Source: JBBQLG01 sp964251665 (lineage in GTDB: Bacteria; Bacteroidota; Bacteroidia; Cytophagales; Spirosomataceae). Taken from it: DNA of 64,000 nucleotides. The stretch lies in contig CAXUKO010000004.1 in assembly GCA_964251665.1 (NCBI GenBank), forward strand, positions 1-64,000, written 5' to 3'. Position 1 is the stretch's first letter. Each line of letters begins with the position of its first letter. The translations under genes were made by a program, and so were the position numbers. Positions 44,985-54,191 of the stretch are shown here, in pieces. The notes beneath the pieces were generated by a model, which searched no databases, was not told the DNA's origin, and saw nothing but the letters and a program-made list of their open reading frames with translations.

Positions 44985-45896
44985 ATGGACCGATTTATAC
45001 TGTTTATAAGCCTCATAATTTATAACCTACTTTGTTATGGCTGCGGAAATCCAACTAACACTATGCGAGCGGAAGACTATTTTGAAGGTTCTTATCTAAC
45101 AATGGCTAAGGCGATCTCTGGTAACAATACTGACCAGATGCGGCAAACAGCGACCGGGTTAGACCTTAACAAATTTGGTAAGGAAGACATGAGTTTGCTC
45201 ATGTGGGGAATTATCGAAGATCGCCAGTCGGCTGTTGTCGAACTCATTAGGTTAGGTGCCAACCCAAACTTACGTGACAGTCAGGGTAGGCAACCCGTTT
45301 ATTACGCAGCGGCTGTTGAGGATAAAAGTAAATACCTGAGGCTATTGTTGGAAAATGGAGCAGATCCTAACGGTGGTAGCGCACAAACACCCGCTTTGCA
45401 TAAAGCTGCTGATCGGGGCTACTGGCAAAATGTTATTTTGTTATTAGAGCACAAGGCCAATGTAAATCTTCCTGATAAAGATGGCTATACTATTGCAGCA
45501 ACATTCGCTTCTCTAAATCAGTTTGATCGGGTGGCATACTTGTTGAAACTGGGAGCTGATCCAACCGCAAAGACTACAGCGGGTGGGACAGTAGCCCTGC
45601 GTGTACAGGAAAACGTAGTGGACTCACCCGACTTTGTGGCCCAGCAGACCAAAGTCAAACAAATGCTCATGGCGCAAGGTGTCAAGTTTCCAGTAATGCG
45701 TCCTTACGAGAAAAAATACGAAACGTTACGTCAACGCTGGTACCAGACCTCTGAAGGGCAGGTATGGCAGGAACGGCTGGAAGCTATCGGAGCTGACCCC
45801 AAGGGATTTGGTGCCAAATGGAAAGAGGCTAAACGGGCCGAAACCACTGCTTTTAAGCAGTGGATGGCTAAAAACAATATAGCTGAACCTGAATAA
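44985..45896 (+). CDS. Ankyrin-repeat lipoprotein, probable immunity protein
   Basis: The 303-residue protein has a lipoprotein leader with lipobox (LLCYGC, Cys about residue 21). Three or four ankyrin repeats follow: MSLLMWGIIEDRQSAVVELIRLGANPNLRD, GRQPVYYAAAVEDKSKYLRLLLENGADPN, PALHKAADRGYWQNVILLLEHKANVNLPD and YTIAATFASLNQFDRVAYLLKLGADP. A helical C-terminal tail is rich in Lys, Glu and Trp. It is translated six bases after the effector. Ankyrin lipoproteins serve as periplasmic immunity proteins for T6SS phospholipases in Gram-negative bacteria, so that role is proposed; binding is not shown by sequence alone. Confidence 0.8.
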   Translation: MDRFILFISLIIYNLLCYGCGNPTNTMRAEDYFEGSYLTMAKAISGNNTDQMRQTATGLDLNKFGKEDMSLLMWGIIEDRQSAVVELIRLGANPNLRDSQGRQPVYYAAAVEDKSKYLRLLLENGADPNGGSAQTPALHKAADRGYWQNVILLLEHKANVNLPDKDGYTIAATFASLNQFDRVAYLLKLGADPTAKTTAGGTVALRVQENVVDSPDFVAQQTKVKQMLMAQGVKFPVMRPYEKKYETLRQRWYQTSEGQVWQERLEAIGADPKGFGAKWKEAKRAETTAFKQWMAKNNIAEPE

Positions 45897-45934
45897 ATGT
45901 CTTTATACGCTGCTTAAGCCAGCTGATTTTGGGA

Positions 45935-46099
45935 ATGACTTTAACCTCGCTGAACTGTCAGGGACAACGCTACAGCAATATGGATCTGACAGAAGACAAC
46001 TTCTTTGATCCTACTTGCCGACCTATAGAGCCGTCCATGTTTACACACAATGAGTGTTATATTATTTTGAATTTCGATGGCTTTAGAAGGTCTGGGTAG
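45935..46099 (+). CDS. Small ORF, possible truncated second immunity or lipoprotein gene
   Basis: This 54-residue frame begins 39 bases after the ankyrin gene. It reads MTLTSLNCQGQRYSNMDLTE, then NFFDPTCRPIEPSM and CYIILNFDGF, and ends at TAG 46097. The codons before the ATG are also open and hydrophobic (LSQLILG), so it looks like a signal sequence with a Cys, cut short or misread at its start. It may be the remains of a longer secreted protein. Confidence 0.4.
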   Translation: MTLTSLNCQGQRYSNMDLTEDNFFDPTCRPIEPSMFTHNECYIILNFDGFRRSG

Positions 46100-46126
46100 A
46101 GACTAAGCTATAAAAAAAATTAACTC

Positions 46127-46173
46127 CTAAACGCCGACGCACCGATTAACATAATCGGTGCGTCGGCGTTTAG
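46127..46173 (-). terminator. Strong hairpin terminator after susD
   Basis: The 22-nt arms 46127-46148 and 46152-46173 are perfectly complementary around a 3-base loop. The plus strand has AAAAAAAA at 46113-46120, so the minus strand exits into Ts. It also closes the effector unit on the other side. Confidence 0.88.
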
Positions 46174-46186
46174 TGGAGAGGCCCTG

Positions 46187-47569
46187 TCAATACCCCTGGT
46201 TCTGGGCGAAACTCGTCGGGTTGTTATACGTATCGATCTCCGATTGTGGAATCGGATAAACTGTCCGGTAAGCAGGCATGGTAATGCCGGTTACCTTTAA
46301 CGCATCCACGGCGGTACCGGTACGAATGAGGTCGAACCAGCGGTCATTTTCCAGTGCCAGTTCCAGCCGCCGTTCGTTGATGACGGCACTCCGGAAGGCT
46401 TCCTTAGTGGCCAATTGCGTCGGAGTATACCCCGACACGCCCGCCCGGCTGCGAATGAGATTCAGGTTCGTAAACGCTTCTCCAGTGGCCTGGTAGCCGA
46501 CCTCATTCAAGGCTTCGGCATAGAGTAACAGCACATCCGCGAAGCGCAATACCGGAAAATCGTTGCCGACATCATTCGTTCCGGATAGTTCGTCGTAGAA
46601 TTTTCTGGGTACAACGTTGATGCTGCTTGGTACTGGAATCTGAACCGTCAGCGGAAGTCGTTTGTCGGTGGCGGAGTAAGCGGCCCGTAAGGAAGGCTCA
46701 ATGTTATCGCCAATGCTGGTGCCATACCAGGAGCCATGCCCTTCTCCCTGTAACCCCCCTTTTTTGAACTTGACGGCAAATAGTAGTTCGGCGTTATTCT
46801 TGTTCGTGACCGCAAAAACGTCCGCAATGTTCGGCAATAATTTAAAAACACCACTGCTGATAACGTCGCGGAGTACCGGCACTGCCAGATCATACTTCTT
46901 TTCCGTAACGTACACCTTGCCGAGCAGACCTTTGGCCGCACCTGACGTAGCCCGGCCAACATCGACGCCCGTATAGGTGCCTGGCAAACCCGTAGCCGCA
47001 GAGAGCAGGTCTTTTTCGATAGCGGCATAGACGTCTGTGACTTCGTTACGGACGTACGACCGGGCGTCGGATGTCGTGCCCGCTGTCAGTACCAGCGGTA
47101 CTTTACCCCATAACCGGACGAGGTTAAAGTAGGAGAGGGCCCGTATAAACTGCGCTTCACCCTTGTACCGGGCTTTGAGCGATGCATCCATTTGTACGGC
47201 ATCGATTTTATCGAGAATCAGGTTACACCGGTTGATGCCCGTATACAGGCTTCCCCACGTGTCGCGAAGTACGCTGTTGGTGGTTGGCTCGATAAACCGG
47301 TCGATGTTATACCGTAAGCCCGCTCCCGACGACGGATCATTGTCGAGGACGTTATCGCTCCGCGTTTCGATAATCGTATTGAAGTCACCTCCATACTGGT
47401 TAGGGCTTTGCAACGCGTCGTAGGCACCATTAACGGCGTTACCAAAGTCATTGGCCGTTTTGTAGAAGTTATCGGCATTGGCCTGTGACTGTGGTTTTAA
47501 GTCCAGAAAGCCTTTTTGACAGGCGGATAAGCCGGTAAGTACCGTGAAAATCAAGAGTATCTTTTTCAT
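46187..47569 (-). CDS. SusD/RagB-family glycan-binding lipoprotein
   Basis: The 460-residue protein has a lipobox (LTGLSACQKGF, Cys about residue 17), the SusD N-terminal TPR region (FYKTANDFGNAVNGAYDAL, ALSYFNLVRLWGKVPLV), and the C-terminal region with RFADVLLLYAEALNEVGYQATGEAFTNLNLIRSRAGV and NERRLELALENDRWFDLIRTG. It caps the SusC channel and captures oligosaccharide or peptide at the cell surface. It follows susC with six bases between. No glycosidase is adjacent, so the substrate is unknown. Confidence 0.92.
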   Translation of the reverse strand: MKKILLIFTVLTGLSACQKGFLDLKPQSQANADNFYKTANDFGNAVNGAYDALQSPNQYGGDFNTIIETRSDNVLDNDPSSGAGLRYNIDRFIEPTTNSVLRDTWGSLYTGINRCNLILDKIDAVQMDASLKARYKGEAQFIRALSYFNLVRLWGKVPLVLTAGTTSDARSYVRNEVTDVYAAIEKDLLSAATGLPGTYTGVDVGRATSGAAKGLLGKVYVTEKKYDLAVPVLRDVISSGVFKLLPNIADVFAVTNKNNAELLFAVKFKKGGLQGEGHGSWYGTSIGDNIEPSLRAAYSATDKRLPLTVQIPVPSSINVVPRKFYDELSGTNDVGNDFPVLRFADVLLLYAEALNEVGYQATGEAFTNLNLIRSRAGVSGYTPTQLATKEAFRSAVINERRLELALENDRWFDLIRTGTAVDALKVTGITMPAYRTVYPIPQSEIDTYNNPTSFAQNQGY

Positions 47570-47575
47570 GACTGA

Positions 47576-50500
47576 TTAAAATGATAGGTTAATACCGACG
47601 GATGTTGTACGGGGTAATGGATACGTTCCATAATCTTCTCCCGATGAGAGCGCACTATCCGGACGGCTGTTTACCTCTGGGTTATAGCCCAGGTACTTCG
47701 TGAACGTGAACGGATTCTGAGCCGTCACGTAGATACGGGCCCGACTCAGCCGCAACCGCTGCATAAGCCCGGTTGGTAAGGCGTAACCCAGGGTGATGGT
47801 ACGAATACGCACGTACGAACCGCTCTCGATATGCCAGGTCGAAATCTCACCGTTCGACCCGGACGCCAGGCGGTTGGCCCGGTTCACTAATCCGTTGCCG
47901 GGATTATCAGCCGACTGCCAGCGGTCCAGGGCACCCCGGAAGAGGTTGCCATTCCCTTCCATATTATAAACGTACCGGCGCAGCAGATTCAGGATTTTAT
48001 GCCCCTGAACGCCCTGAACAGCAAAACTCAGGTCAAAGCCCCGATAGGCGAAGCTGTTATTGAACCCGAACGTGTATTTGGGGAAGTAACTACCGGTGAC
48101 GGTGCGGTCATTACTGAGATTGAACTGCCCGTCGCCGTTCGCGTCCTTAAACCGGAAATCACCGGGGCGGGCGGTCGCTACGTGCAGTTTTGGATTTGCA
48201 TCCAATTCCGCCTGATTCTTATAGACGCCATCATACACGTAGGTGTAATATTCACCAATCGGGTGGCCAATCTGGGTAATAAACTGAGCGCCTGCCACGC
48301 CACCAGCGACAATAATGGGATCGCCGGAGGGACCCAGAGCAACAACTTTATTCCGGTTCGCTGCGATGTTGCCACTGGCCTCCCAGCGGAAACGGCCAAA
48401 CGTCTGGCGTGTACCCAAGGTCAATTCTATCCCCTGATTGTTGACCTTCCCGATGTTTTGCAGCTCCGTACTGAAGCCTGACGCGCGCGGAACGGGTACG
48501 TTCAACAGCAGATCAGACGTGTTGGCGTTGTAGTAATCGACGGTTAGATTTAACTTGTTGCGGAAGAAACTGGCATCGAAACCAACGTCCAGCATCGCGG
48601 TTTTCTCCCACTTAAGTTTGTCGTTAGCCGAATTGCCGGGGGCCAGGCCACTGACGATTGTTTCGGGGCCGAGTATGTAGTTCTGATAGCTTAGCAAACT
48701 GACCGAGCCATAGTTGGGAATCTGGAAGTTTCCGGTGAGGCCATAGCTGGCCCGTAGTTTCAGATCGCTCAGCCAGCCAACCGACTTTAAAAAAGACTCC
48801 TGCGAGATATTCCAACCGGCCGAGACCGATGGAAAGTAGCCATACCGGTTGTTACGCCCGAAGCGCGACGAACCATCGGCCCGAATCGCGGCCGACAGCA
48901 AATACTTACCATTGTAGTCATATTGTACGCGGCCCAGATACGAGAGCAGCGACCATTCCTGAATGTCGGAGCTACCGGATGAAACCTGACCGGCGTTGAG
49001 CGTTTGAATCAGGTCGTTCGGGTAATTGGTAGCCGTGAGTTCGTTGGCTAGCCGACGGTCTTTCTGCGCCGTGAACCCCGCCAGGGCCGACACCGTATGC
49101 GCGCCGAACGAGCGATTGAAGTTCACCGTGTTTTCGATCAGCCAGTTCACAAAGTTCTGCGACCGCGAGAAGCCCGTTGGGGTTGATGGACCTTTCCGGT
49201 CTCGAATTTCGATTGTTGATGGTCGGTAATAGTCACGCTGGAAGCTGTTGATGTCCGTGCCGACGTTGAGCCGATACGATAAGCCTTTCGCAATGTCGTA
49301 CTGCGCATAGGCATTGCCCAACAGCCGCAGTTGACTCAATTTATCGCTCACCTGATTGGCGATGGCCACCGGATTCAGGATAGACGTAGCACCATACCCC
49401 CAGCCATTGCCGCCGAAGTTGTACGAACCGTCGGGGTTATAAACCGGCCAGATTGGCTGCATTTGCAGGGCCAAACCGATAACCCCCTCGCCCAGGTAGG
49501 GCCCTTCTGCTTTAATAAGGTCATGGTACGAATAAGTTGGATTCAGATTGACGCCCACCGATAAACGTCCGCTTTTAACATCGACATTGGCGCGGGCGCT
49601 GTACCGCTTGAACCCCGAACTGATAACTACACCCCGCTGATCAAGGTAATTACCCGACACATAAAATCGAACGTTGTCTTTACCGCCGGAAATCGAAACC
49701 GTGTGGTTTTGAATGGGAGCCGTCCGGAAAATCGCATCCTGCCAGTCGGTGTTGGTGAGTCCCGGTTGCCCGGCCAGATAAGGTAAAATTTCGGGTGGAA
49801 TCTCCGTACTCGGCGCACCCCAGGCGGGGTTGGTTCTCCGCAGGGTATTCGGATCAGTGGCTTTTCCCGCCGGGTTCCGGTCGAGGTAGGCGTTATTTTT
49901 CGCTTCGTAACTCAGTTGAGCGTATTCGTAGGCGTTCAGCATGTCGATCTTTTTAGAGACCTGCTGCATACCAACGTACGAATCGTAACTCACCACCGTT
50001 TTGCCTTCTTTACCGTGTTTGGTGGTTAGCAGCACCACGCCATTGGAGCCACGCGATCCGTAAATAGCCGCTGCCGACGCATCTTTAAGTACCTCGATAC
50101 TCTCAATGTCATCCGTGTTAACGGTACTCAACACGTTGATGGGGTTATCGGGAAATTGCGTGTTCGTGCTGCCGGTAGCATATTTGGTGTCGCGCGACAG
50201 GGGAATACCATCGATTACATACAACGGGTCGTTACCCGCGCTAATCGACCCCGTACCCCGCACACGTACCGACAAGGCCGCCCCCGGCGCGCCCGACGTT
50301 TGTGTTACCTGCACCCCGGCAATCTTAGCCGCTATTGCCTGATCGAAACTCGCAACGGGCTGATTGGCCAGATCACGAGCTTTCACCGACCCGATCGACG
50401 TGGTGATGTCGCGCCGGTTCTGAACGCCGTACCCAACGACCACCACTTCGCCGAGCGTATTATCCGTGCTGGTCAGTTTGGCATCAACAACCGACCGATT

Positions 50501-50788
50501 TCCAACCGTGATTTCGGTAGGTTGGTAACCAATGAAAGAGAAAACGAGCACGGTACCAGTCGCCGGGAGGTTGAGTTTATACTGTCCTTTTACATCGGCG
50601 GTGGCACCAATGGTTGTGCCTTTGACCTGAATGGTTGTACCCGCCAGGGCGTCGCCGGTGGTGGCATCGGTAACGGTGCCGGTAATGGCAGTCTGTGCGT
50701 AACTGAGTTGCCCCGTTATCAGCAGTAGCGCCAAAAGACTCCATCGATAAAGCCCGTTTCTGACGTGAATCGGTAAAAGAAATGACAT
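47576..50788 (-). CDS. SusC/RagA-family TonB-linked outer-membrane transporter
   Basis: The 1070-residue protein has a signal peptide, a carboxypeptidase-D-like domain (TAITGTVTDATTGDALAGTTIQVKG, about residues 33-110), a plug with VVVGYGVQNRRDITTSIGSV (TonB box region) and GSISAGNDPLYVIDGIP, DIESIEVLKDASAAAIYGSRG, and a long beta-barrel ending PRTTSVGINLSF. It imports a glycan captured by the downstream SusD. Its region upstream (50789-51258) is AT-rich and holds no gene; no matching -7 box was found there. Confidence 0.94.
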   Translation of the reverse strand: MSFLLPIHVRNGLYRWSLLALLLITGQLSYAQTAITGTVTDATTGDALAGTTIQVKGTTIGATADVKGQYKLNLPATGTVLVFSFIGYQPTEITVGNRSVVDAKLTSTDNTLGEVVVVGYGVQNRRDITTSIGSVKARDLANQPVASFDQAIAAKIAGVQVTQTSGAPGAALSVRVRGTGSISAGNDPLYVIDGIPLSRDTKYATGSTNTQFPDNPINVLSTVNTDDIESIEVLKDASAAAIYGSRGSNGVVLLTTKHGKEGKTVVSYDSYVGMQQVSKKIDMLNAYEYAQLSYEAKNNAYLDRNPAGKATDPNTLRRTNPAWGAPSTEIPPEILPYLAGQPGLTNTDWQDAIFRTAPIQNHTVSISGGKDNVRFYVSGNYLDQRGVVISSGFKRYSARANVDVKSGRLSVGVNLNPTYSYHDLIKAEGPYLGEGVIGLALQMQPIWPVYNPDGSYNFGGNGWGYGATSILNPVAIANQVSDKLSQLRLLGNAYAQYDIAKGLSYRLNVGTDINSFQRDYYRPSTIEIRDRKGPSTPTGFSRSQNFVNWLIENTVNFNRSFGAHTVSALAGFTAQKDRRLANELTATNYPNDLIQTLNAGQVSSGSSDIQEWSLLSYLGRVQYDYNGKYLLSAAIRADGSSRFGRNNRYGYFPSVSAGWNISQESFLKSVGWLSDLKLRASYGLTGNFQIPNYGSVSLLSYQNYILGPETIVSGLAPGNSANDKLKWEKTAMLDVGFDASFFRNKLNLTVDYYNANTSDLLLNVPVPRASGFSTELQNIGKVNNQGIELTLGTRQTFGRFRWEASGNIAANRNKVVALGPSGDPIIVAGGVAGAQFITQIGHPIGEYYTYVYDGVYKNQAELDANPKLHVATARPGDFRFKDANGDGQFNLSNDRTVTGSYFPKYTFGFNNSFAYRGFDLSFAVQGVQGHKILNLLRRYVYNMEGNGNLFRGALDRWQSADNPGNGLVNRANRLASGSNGEISTWHIESGSYVRIRTITLGYALPTGLMQRLRLSRARIYVTAQNPFTFTKYLGYNPEVNSRPDSALSSGEDYGTYPLPRTTSVGINLSF

Positions 50789-51258
50789 AAAGAATGAGTT
50801 AAGTGGTGAATGAATAACCCGTTGAGTTGGGTCTTATATGGTTTAAAGGATTTGTACTAATACCGTTCGGAGTAGTACAACTCAATATTAATCTTTATTT
50901 AATGATTCTCAGCTATTTGGGTGGGTTAAGAAATTTTAAAATTTTCTGTAACCAGTTGAAAACCAACAAGATTATTTTTTATGCTATATGATAAGTACTA
51001 TTATATGCTACTTAAGTACCTTAGCTATTTTCAATAATATACTCAGCCTATATACTATAAAAAAGTCTATTTACTGGCTACCGGCTCCTACTGTTCACGG
51101 GCTTGTGTAACAATAAATAGACTGCCTTTTGAAGTTTTGTGCAGAAAGGTTGTATCCCGGACGCCTACGTCCGGTGGTGACCGACAACTGAGATACCGGT
51201 AGCAACCGGACGTAGGCGTCCGGGATACACTACCCTAGCTACTATGGGTGATAATAGC
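50789..51258. other. AT-rich intergenic region upstream of susC
   Basis: No gene is supported in these 470 bases. The first 300 are AT-rich and should hold the susC promoter, but no good TAnnTTTG was found on the minus strand. The last part holds the hairpin listed separately. Confidence 0.5.
51152..51228. repeat. GC-rich palindrome (24-nt arms)
   Basis: Arms 51152-51175 and 51205-51228 are perfectly complementary around a 29-base loop. The arms are much richer in GC than the surrounding AT-rich DNA. It sits 30 bases past the gpmA stop, and may be a REP-like element or a terminator. Confidence 0.7.
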
Positions 51259-51876
51259 TTACGTCAGCGATGCGCAGGACTCAACTGTCAATGTTGTCCC
51301 GGATACTGCCAGTTGATAGTGCCGGGGCACGCCGGTCGGCAGGTCAATATGTTCAATGGCTGCCGGACTGATGTGCTCCAGATACATCATCAGGGCCCGT
51401 AGACTGTTGCCGTGCGCAGCAATCAGTATGTTTTTGCCGACCGTCAACTGAGGTTCAATGGTTTGCTGATAATACGGAATCACACGATGGTACGTGTCCT
51501 CCAGACTTTCGCCGTTTGGTGGTCTGATAGCGTAACTGCGTCGCCAGGTCAGCACCTGATCGGCTCCGTACTTTTGGGCCGTTTCAGCTTTGTTTAGCCC
51601 CTGTAAGTCGCCGTAATTACGTTCGTTCAGTGCCGCGTTTCGGGTGATAGGCAGATCAGGCTTATCAATCACTTCGCAAATAAGCGCGAGTGTGTGGATG
51701 GCCCGTTTCAGCACGGAGGTGTAAGCCGCATCGATAGGATACGCTTTAAGTAGCTGACCAGCCTGCCGGGCTTCTTCCTCTCCCTTCGGGGTCAGCTCGA
51801 CATCGGCCCAGCCGGTGAAGCGGTTTTCCAGATTCCAGACGGATTGACCATGGCGGACAATAAACAGGGAAGGCAT
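51259..51876 (-). CDS. gpmA: 2,3-bisphosphoglycerate-dependent phosphoglycerate mutase
   Basis: The 205-residue histidine-phosphatase protein shows the RHGQSVWNLENRFTGWADVELTPKGEEEA block with His9, the ALNERNYGDLQGLNKAETA block and the second catalytic His in ILIAAHGNSLRALMMYLEHIS. It interconverts 3- and 2-phosphoglycerate in glycolysis. It is shorter than the roughly 250-residue E. coli enzyme, like other short GpmA forms. A TACTTTTG element reads on the minus strand at 51969-51962. Confidence 0.92.
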   Translation of the reverse strand: MPSLFIVRHGQSVWNLENRFTGWADVELTPKGEEEARQAGQLLKAYPIDAAYTSVLKRAIHTLALICEVIDKPDLPITRNAALNERNYGDLQGLNKAETAQKYGADQVLTWRRSYAIRPPNGESLEDTYHRVIPYYQQTIEPQLTVGKNILIAAHGNSLRALMMYLEHISPAAIEHIDLPTGVPRHYQLAVSGTTLTVESCASLT

Positions 51877-51961
51877 ACGCTACGGGTAGAAAGTTTACAA
51901 GAAGCTGCGGTGCATCTTCACTATCAACAGTCAGGCATGGCCCTTGTTTGGCACGGCCTGC

Positions 51962-51969
51962 CAAAAGTA
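51962..51969 (-). promoter_or_regulatory. Candidate -7 element of gpmA
   Basis: On the minus strand this reads TACTTTTG, matching TAnnTTTG, about 85 bases from the start codon. A matching -33 box is not clear. Confidence 0.35.
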
Positions 51970-52032
51970 GCTTCCAGGAATCCTAAGCAGCTTATTTGCT
52001 TAAATAACCAGCGTCATCTCTGATATACGGCT

Positions 52033-52788
52033 CTATTTTAAGGCTTTTGTAGCCTCGGCCACTTTGTCGGTATTAATGATGTCGACGCCTGCTTTGCGTA
52101 ATTGTTTCCAGGCATTGGGTTCGTCGGGAATGGCCCAGAACCGGAAGGGTTTGTTATCGTCATGCGCCCGGCGAATAACCCGCTTCAGCTTTTCACGGTC
52201 AGCGTCGGGTAAGGTACCGGTGCCATCCCAGCGCGAATAGCCCTGAAAACTGTCGCTGATGAGGGCAATGCGTTGCAGCGTCTCGGCATCGTATACCTCG
52301 CTGGGCCGCCCGTCGAAGAGGATGTACGGCGGGTAATCGAGCAGGCCAGCTGGTTTAGGGCGATTGCCGCTTATGATGATACGCACGGCATTCGGGCTGA
52401 TGCCCCGGTGGAAAACGGCGAGGTTAGGCTGGAGCAATTCGATAAGTTTAGGAATTACTTTCTCATAGTCATCCTTCACGTCAATCACCAGACTGAAGGA
52501 ATAATCACGCCGGGGACTGACATACCCTTTGTTAGCCTCAAACAGCTTCACAATTGGGTTCAGGTATAGGGCTTGCAGCGTTTTGGCCGTATCGATCTGC
52601 TGGCGTTCGTGGGCCACTACTAACCTGCCATCGACCAGAAACACGTCGGCTTCGATAAAATCCGCCCGTTGTTCGTAGGCGTCGACAAAGGGGCGCGGCT
52701 TCTCGTAATCATTGTGCGCATGAATGAGTTGGGCAAACGCGCTGGTCGTAACCAACCAGCAGCTTAACAGCAGACGATAGCGTATCAT
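52033..52788 (-). CDS. Secreted glycerophosphodiester phosphodiesterase / PI-PLC-like protein
   Basis: ATG 52788 starts a signal peptide (MIRYRLLLSCWLVTTSAFA); the longer frame upstream overlaps the divergent gene and lacks a leader. The 251-residue protein has LIHAHNDYEKPRPFVDAYEQRADFIEADVFLVDGRLVVAHE, matching the phosphodiesterase barrel with an active-site His pair (H-A-H-N and VVAHE), and FSLVIDVKD, RFWAIPDEPNAWKQLRKAGVDIINTDK. It probably hydrolyses a phosphodiester or related bond in the periplasm; the substrate is unknown. Confidence 0.85.
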   Translation of the reverse strand: MIRYRLLLSCWLVTTSAFAQLIHAHNDYEKPRPFVDAYEQRADFIEADVFLVDGRLVVAHERQQIDTAKTLQALYLNPIVKLFEANKGYVSPRRDYSFSLVIDVKDDYEKVIPKLIELLQPNLAVFHRGISPNAVRIIISGNRPKPAGLLDYPPYILFDGRPSEVYDAETLQRIALISDSFQGYSRWDGTGTLPDADREKLKRVIRRAHDDNKPFRFWAIPDEPNAWKQLRKAGVDIINTDKVAEATKALK

Positions 52789-52950
52789 AGAGAAATAGTG
52801 AGTCGGAAGAGTCGGCCGGAAAGTTAAGCAACTGCCTTCGGTAGTTGACCTATGATCAACAAGAGTTTTAACAATTTTTAAGGTCCGCTTTGCACAGACG
52901 TATGAATAAATAGCTCTACTTTCCCCCACTGATTCATTGACAAAAACGTG

Positions 52951-54159
52951 ATGACAAAACAACTATGTACCGTAGCGGCTCTGTTGCTGGCTGGCAGTGT
53001 CGGAGCGCAGACACAAAAAGGGAATGGCCTTATCAGTGGGAATCTATCGCTGGGCTACAGTCGATATAATACCAGTACACAGCAGACGGATGATAAGCAA
53101 TCCGTCTGGCAACCTCAGCTACGGATAACCGCCGGGCATTTTGTTGCTGATAACTGGTTGGCGGGGCTGTCGGTATCCGGCGCACTGAACGTACAGACCT
53201 CGAACGCTCCGCTTTTTCCCGGGCAGGTAAAGGATGCATTTGGCAATAGCAATGTGTCGGTTGATATTACTCCTTTTGCCAGGCGGTACTGGCAGTTTGC
53301 TCCGGTTCAGGTGTTTGCGGGAGCGGGCCTTACTGTCGGCCTAACTGATTCCCGGATGACTGATTCCGGTTTTGATGAAACAGGTCAGCCAATTCGGCCA
53401 ACGGAACGACGCGAGAAGAGTTTTCAGGTCAATCCCTACCTGGAAGCGGGCGTGAATTACTTCCTGACCAATCGGCTGGCCCTTCAACTGGTCGCATCGA
53501 CCCGATCCTTACCCTTTGCCCTGACCGGTTTGAGTACCGGTTTGGTTTACTGGACGGGAAACGACCGCAAAGCTGATCCGCAACAGGCACGGGACAATCA
53601 ACAGACCGTTCGGGGTAACTGGATAATCGAAGGGAGCTTTTCCTCAAACCGGACTGCCCGTAATTTCTCGGCTGACACAACAGTAGACCGGTACACATCA
53701 GCTCAATACGCCATCTCGCCGTCGGTTGGCTATTTCATTCGCCGGAATACGCTGCTGGGAGTCAGCATACCGGTAAATTTCGGTTCTACTCAGGGTAGCG
53801 CTCAAAATACGCAGGCTTATAGTTATTGGTCAGTAAGCGTTTCGCCTTACATTCAGCATTACTGGGCATCGACGCGGTTAACCCCCTTCACCCGGATTGG
53901 CGCGACGTATCTCGCGTTTCAATCCAACTCCGGCTACCCGCTTAAAAAACCTGTAAGTCTCTCCGCTTCCTTCAACATCGGGCTTGCCTATATGCCCGGA
54001 CGCCGGTTTATCATTGAGACATCATTCGTGGATGCATCCCTTGCTTACGTAACCACCCGGTATGACTTCGGGCCTACCTATACATCCTGGAACACTACTC
54101 TGTCAGCCGGACTACGGGGGAGCTTTGCCGTTCGGTATGTGCTTACCCGCCTTAACTGA
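52951..54159 (+). CDS. Outer-membrane beta-barrel protein
   Basis: The 402-residue protein has a signal peptide (MTKQLCTVAALLLAGSVGAQ) from ATG 52951; a GTG three bases earlier is less likely. Two similar halves each contain alternating strand patterns: ISGNLSLGYSRYNTSTQQTDDK, FVADNWLAGLSVSGALNV, YLEAGVNYFLTNRLALQLVA, then again GNWIIEGSFSSNRTARNFS, FIRRNTLLGVSIPVNFGSTQ and SFNIGLAYMPGRRFIIETS. It is a tandem duplication of a barrel module of about 200 residues. Function unknown; divergent from the phosphodiesterase gene. Confidence 0.78.
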   Translation: MTKQLCTVAALLLAGSVGAQTQKGNGLISGNLSLGYSRYNTSTQQTDDKQSVWQPQLRITAGHFVADNWLAGLSVSGALNVQTSNAPLFPGQVKDAFGNSNVSVDITPFARRYWQFAPVQVFAGAGLTVGLTDSRMTDSGFDETGQPIRPTERREKSFQVNPYLEAGVNYFLTNRLALQLVASTRSLPFALTGLSTGLVYWTGNDRKADPQQARDNQQTVRGNWIIEGSFSSNRTARNFSADTTVDRYTSAQYAISPSVGYFIRRNTLLGVSIPVNFGSTQGSAQNTQAYSYWSVSVSPYIQHYWASTRLTPFTRIGATYLAFQSNSGYPLKKPVSLSASFNIGLAYMPGRRFIIETSFVDASLAYVTTRYDFGPTYTSWNTTLSAGLRGSFAVRYVLTRLN

Positions 54160-54161
54160 CC

Positions 54162-54191
54162 TTGCCGTTTACGCCTAAACCGCTATTTTTG
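54162..54191 (+). promoter_or_regulatory. Predicted promoter of fabG
   Basis: TTG (54162-54164), a 19-base spacer and TATTTTTG (54184-54191) match the Bacteroidota consensus exactly. It lies about 105 bases before the fabG ATG. Confidence 0.6.

Noticed and set aside
46187..50788. SusC/SusD as part of the T6SS effector unit
   Set aside because: They are on the opposite strand and separated by a strong terminator (46127-46173).
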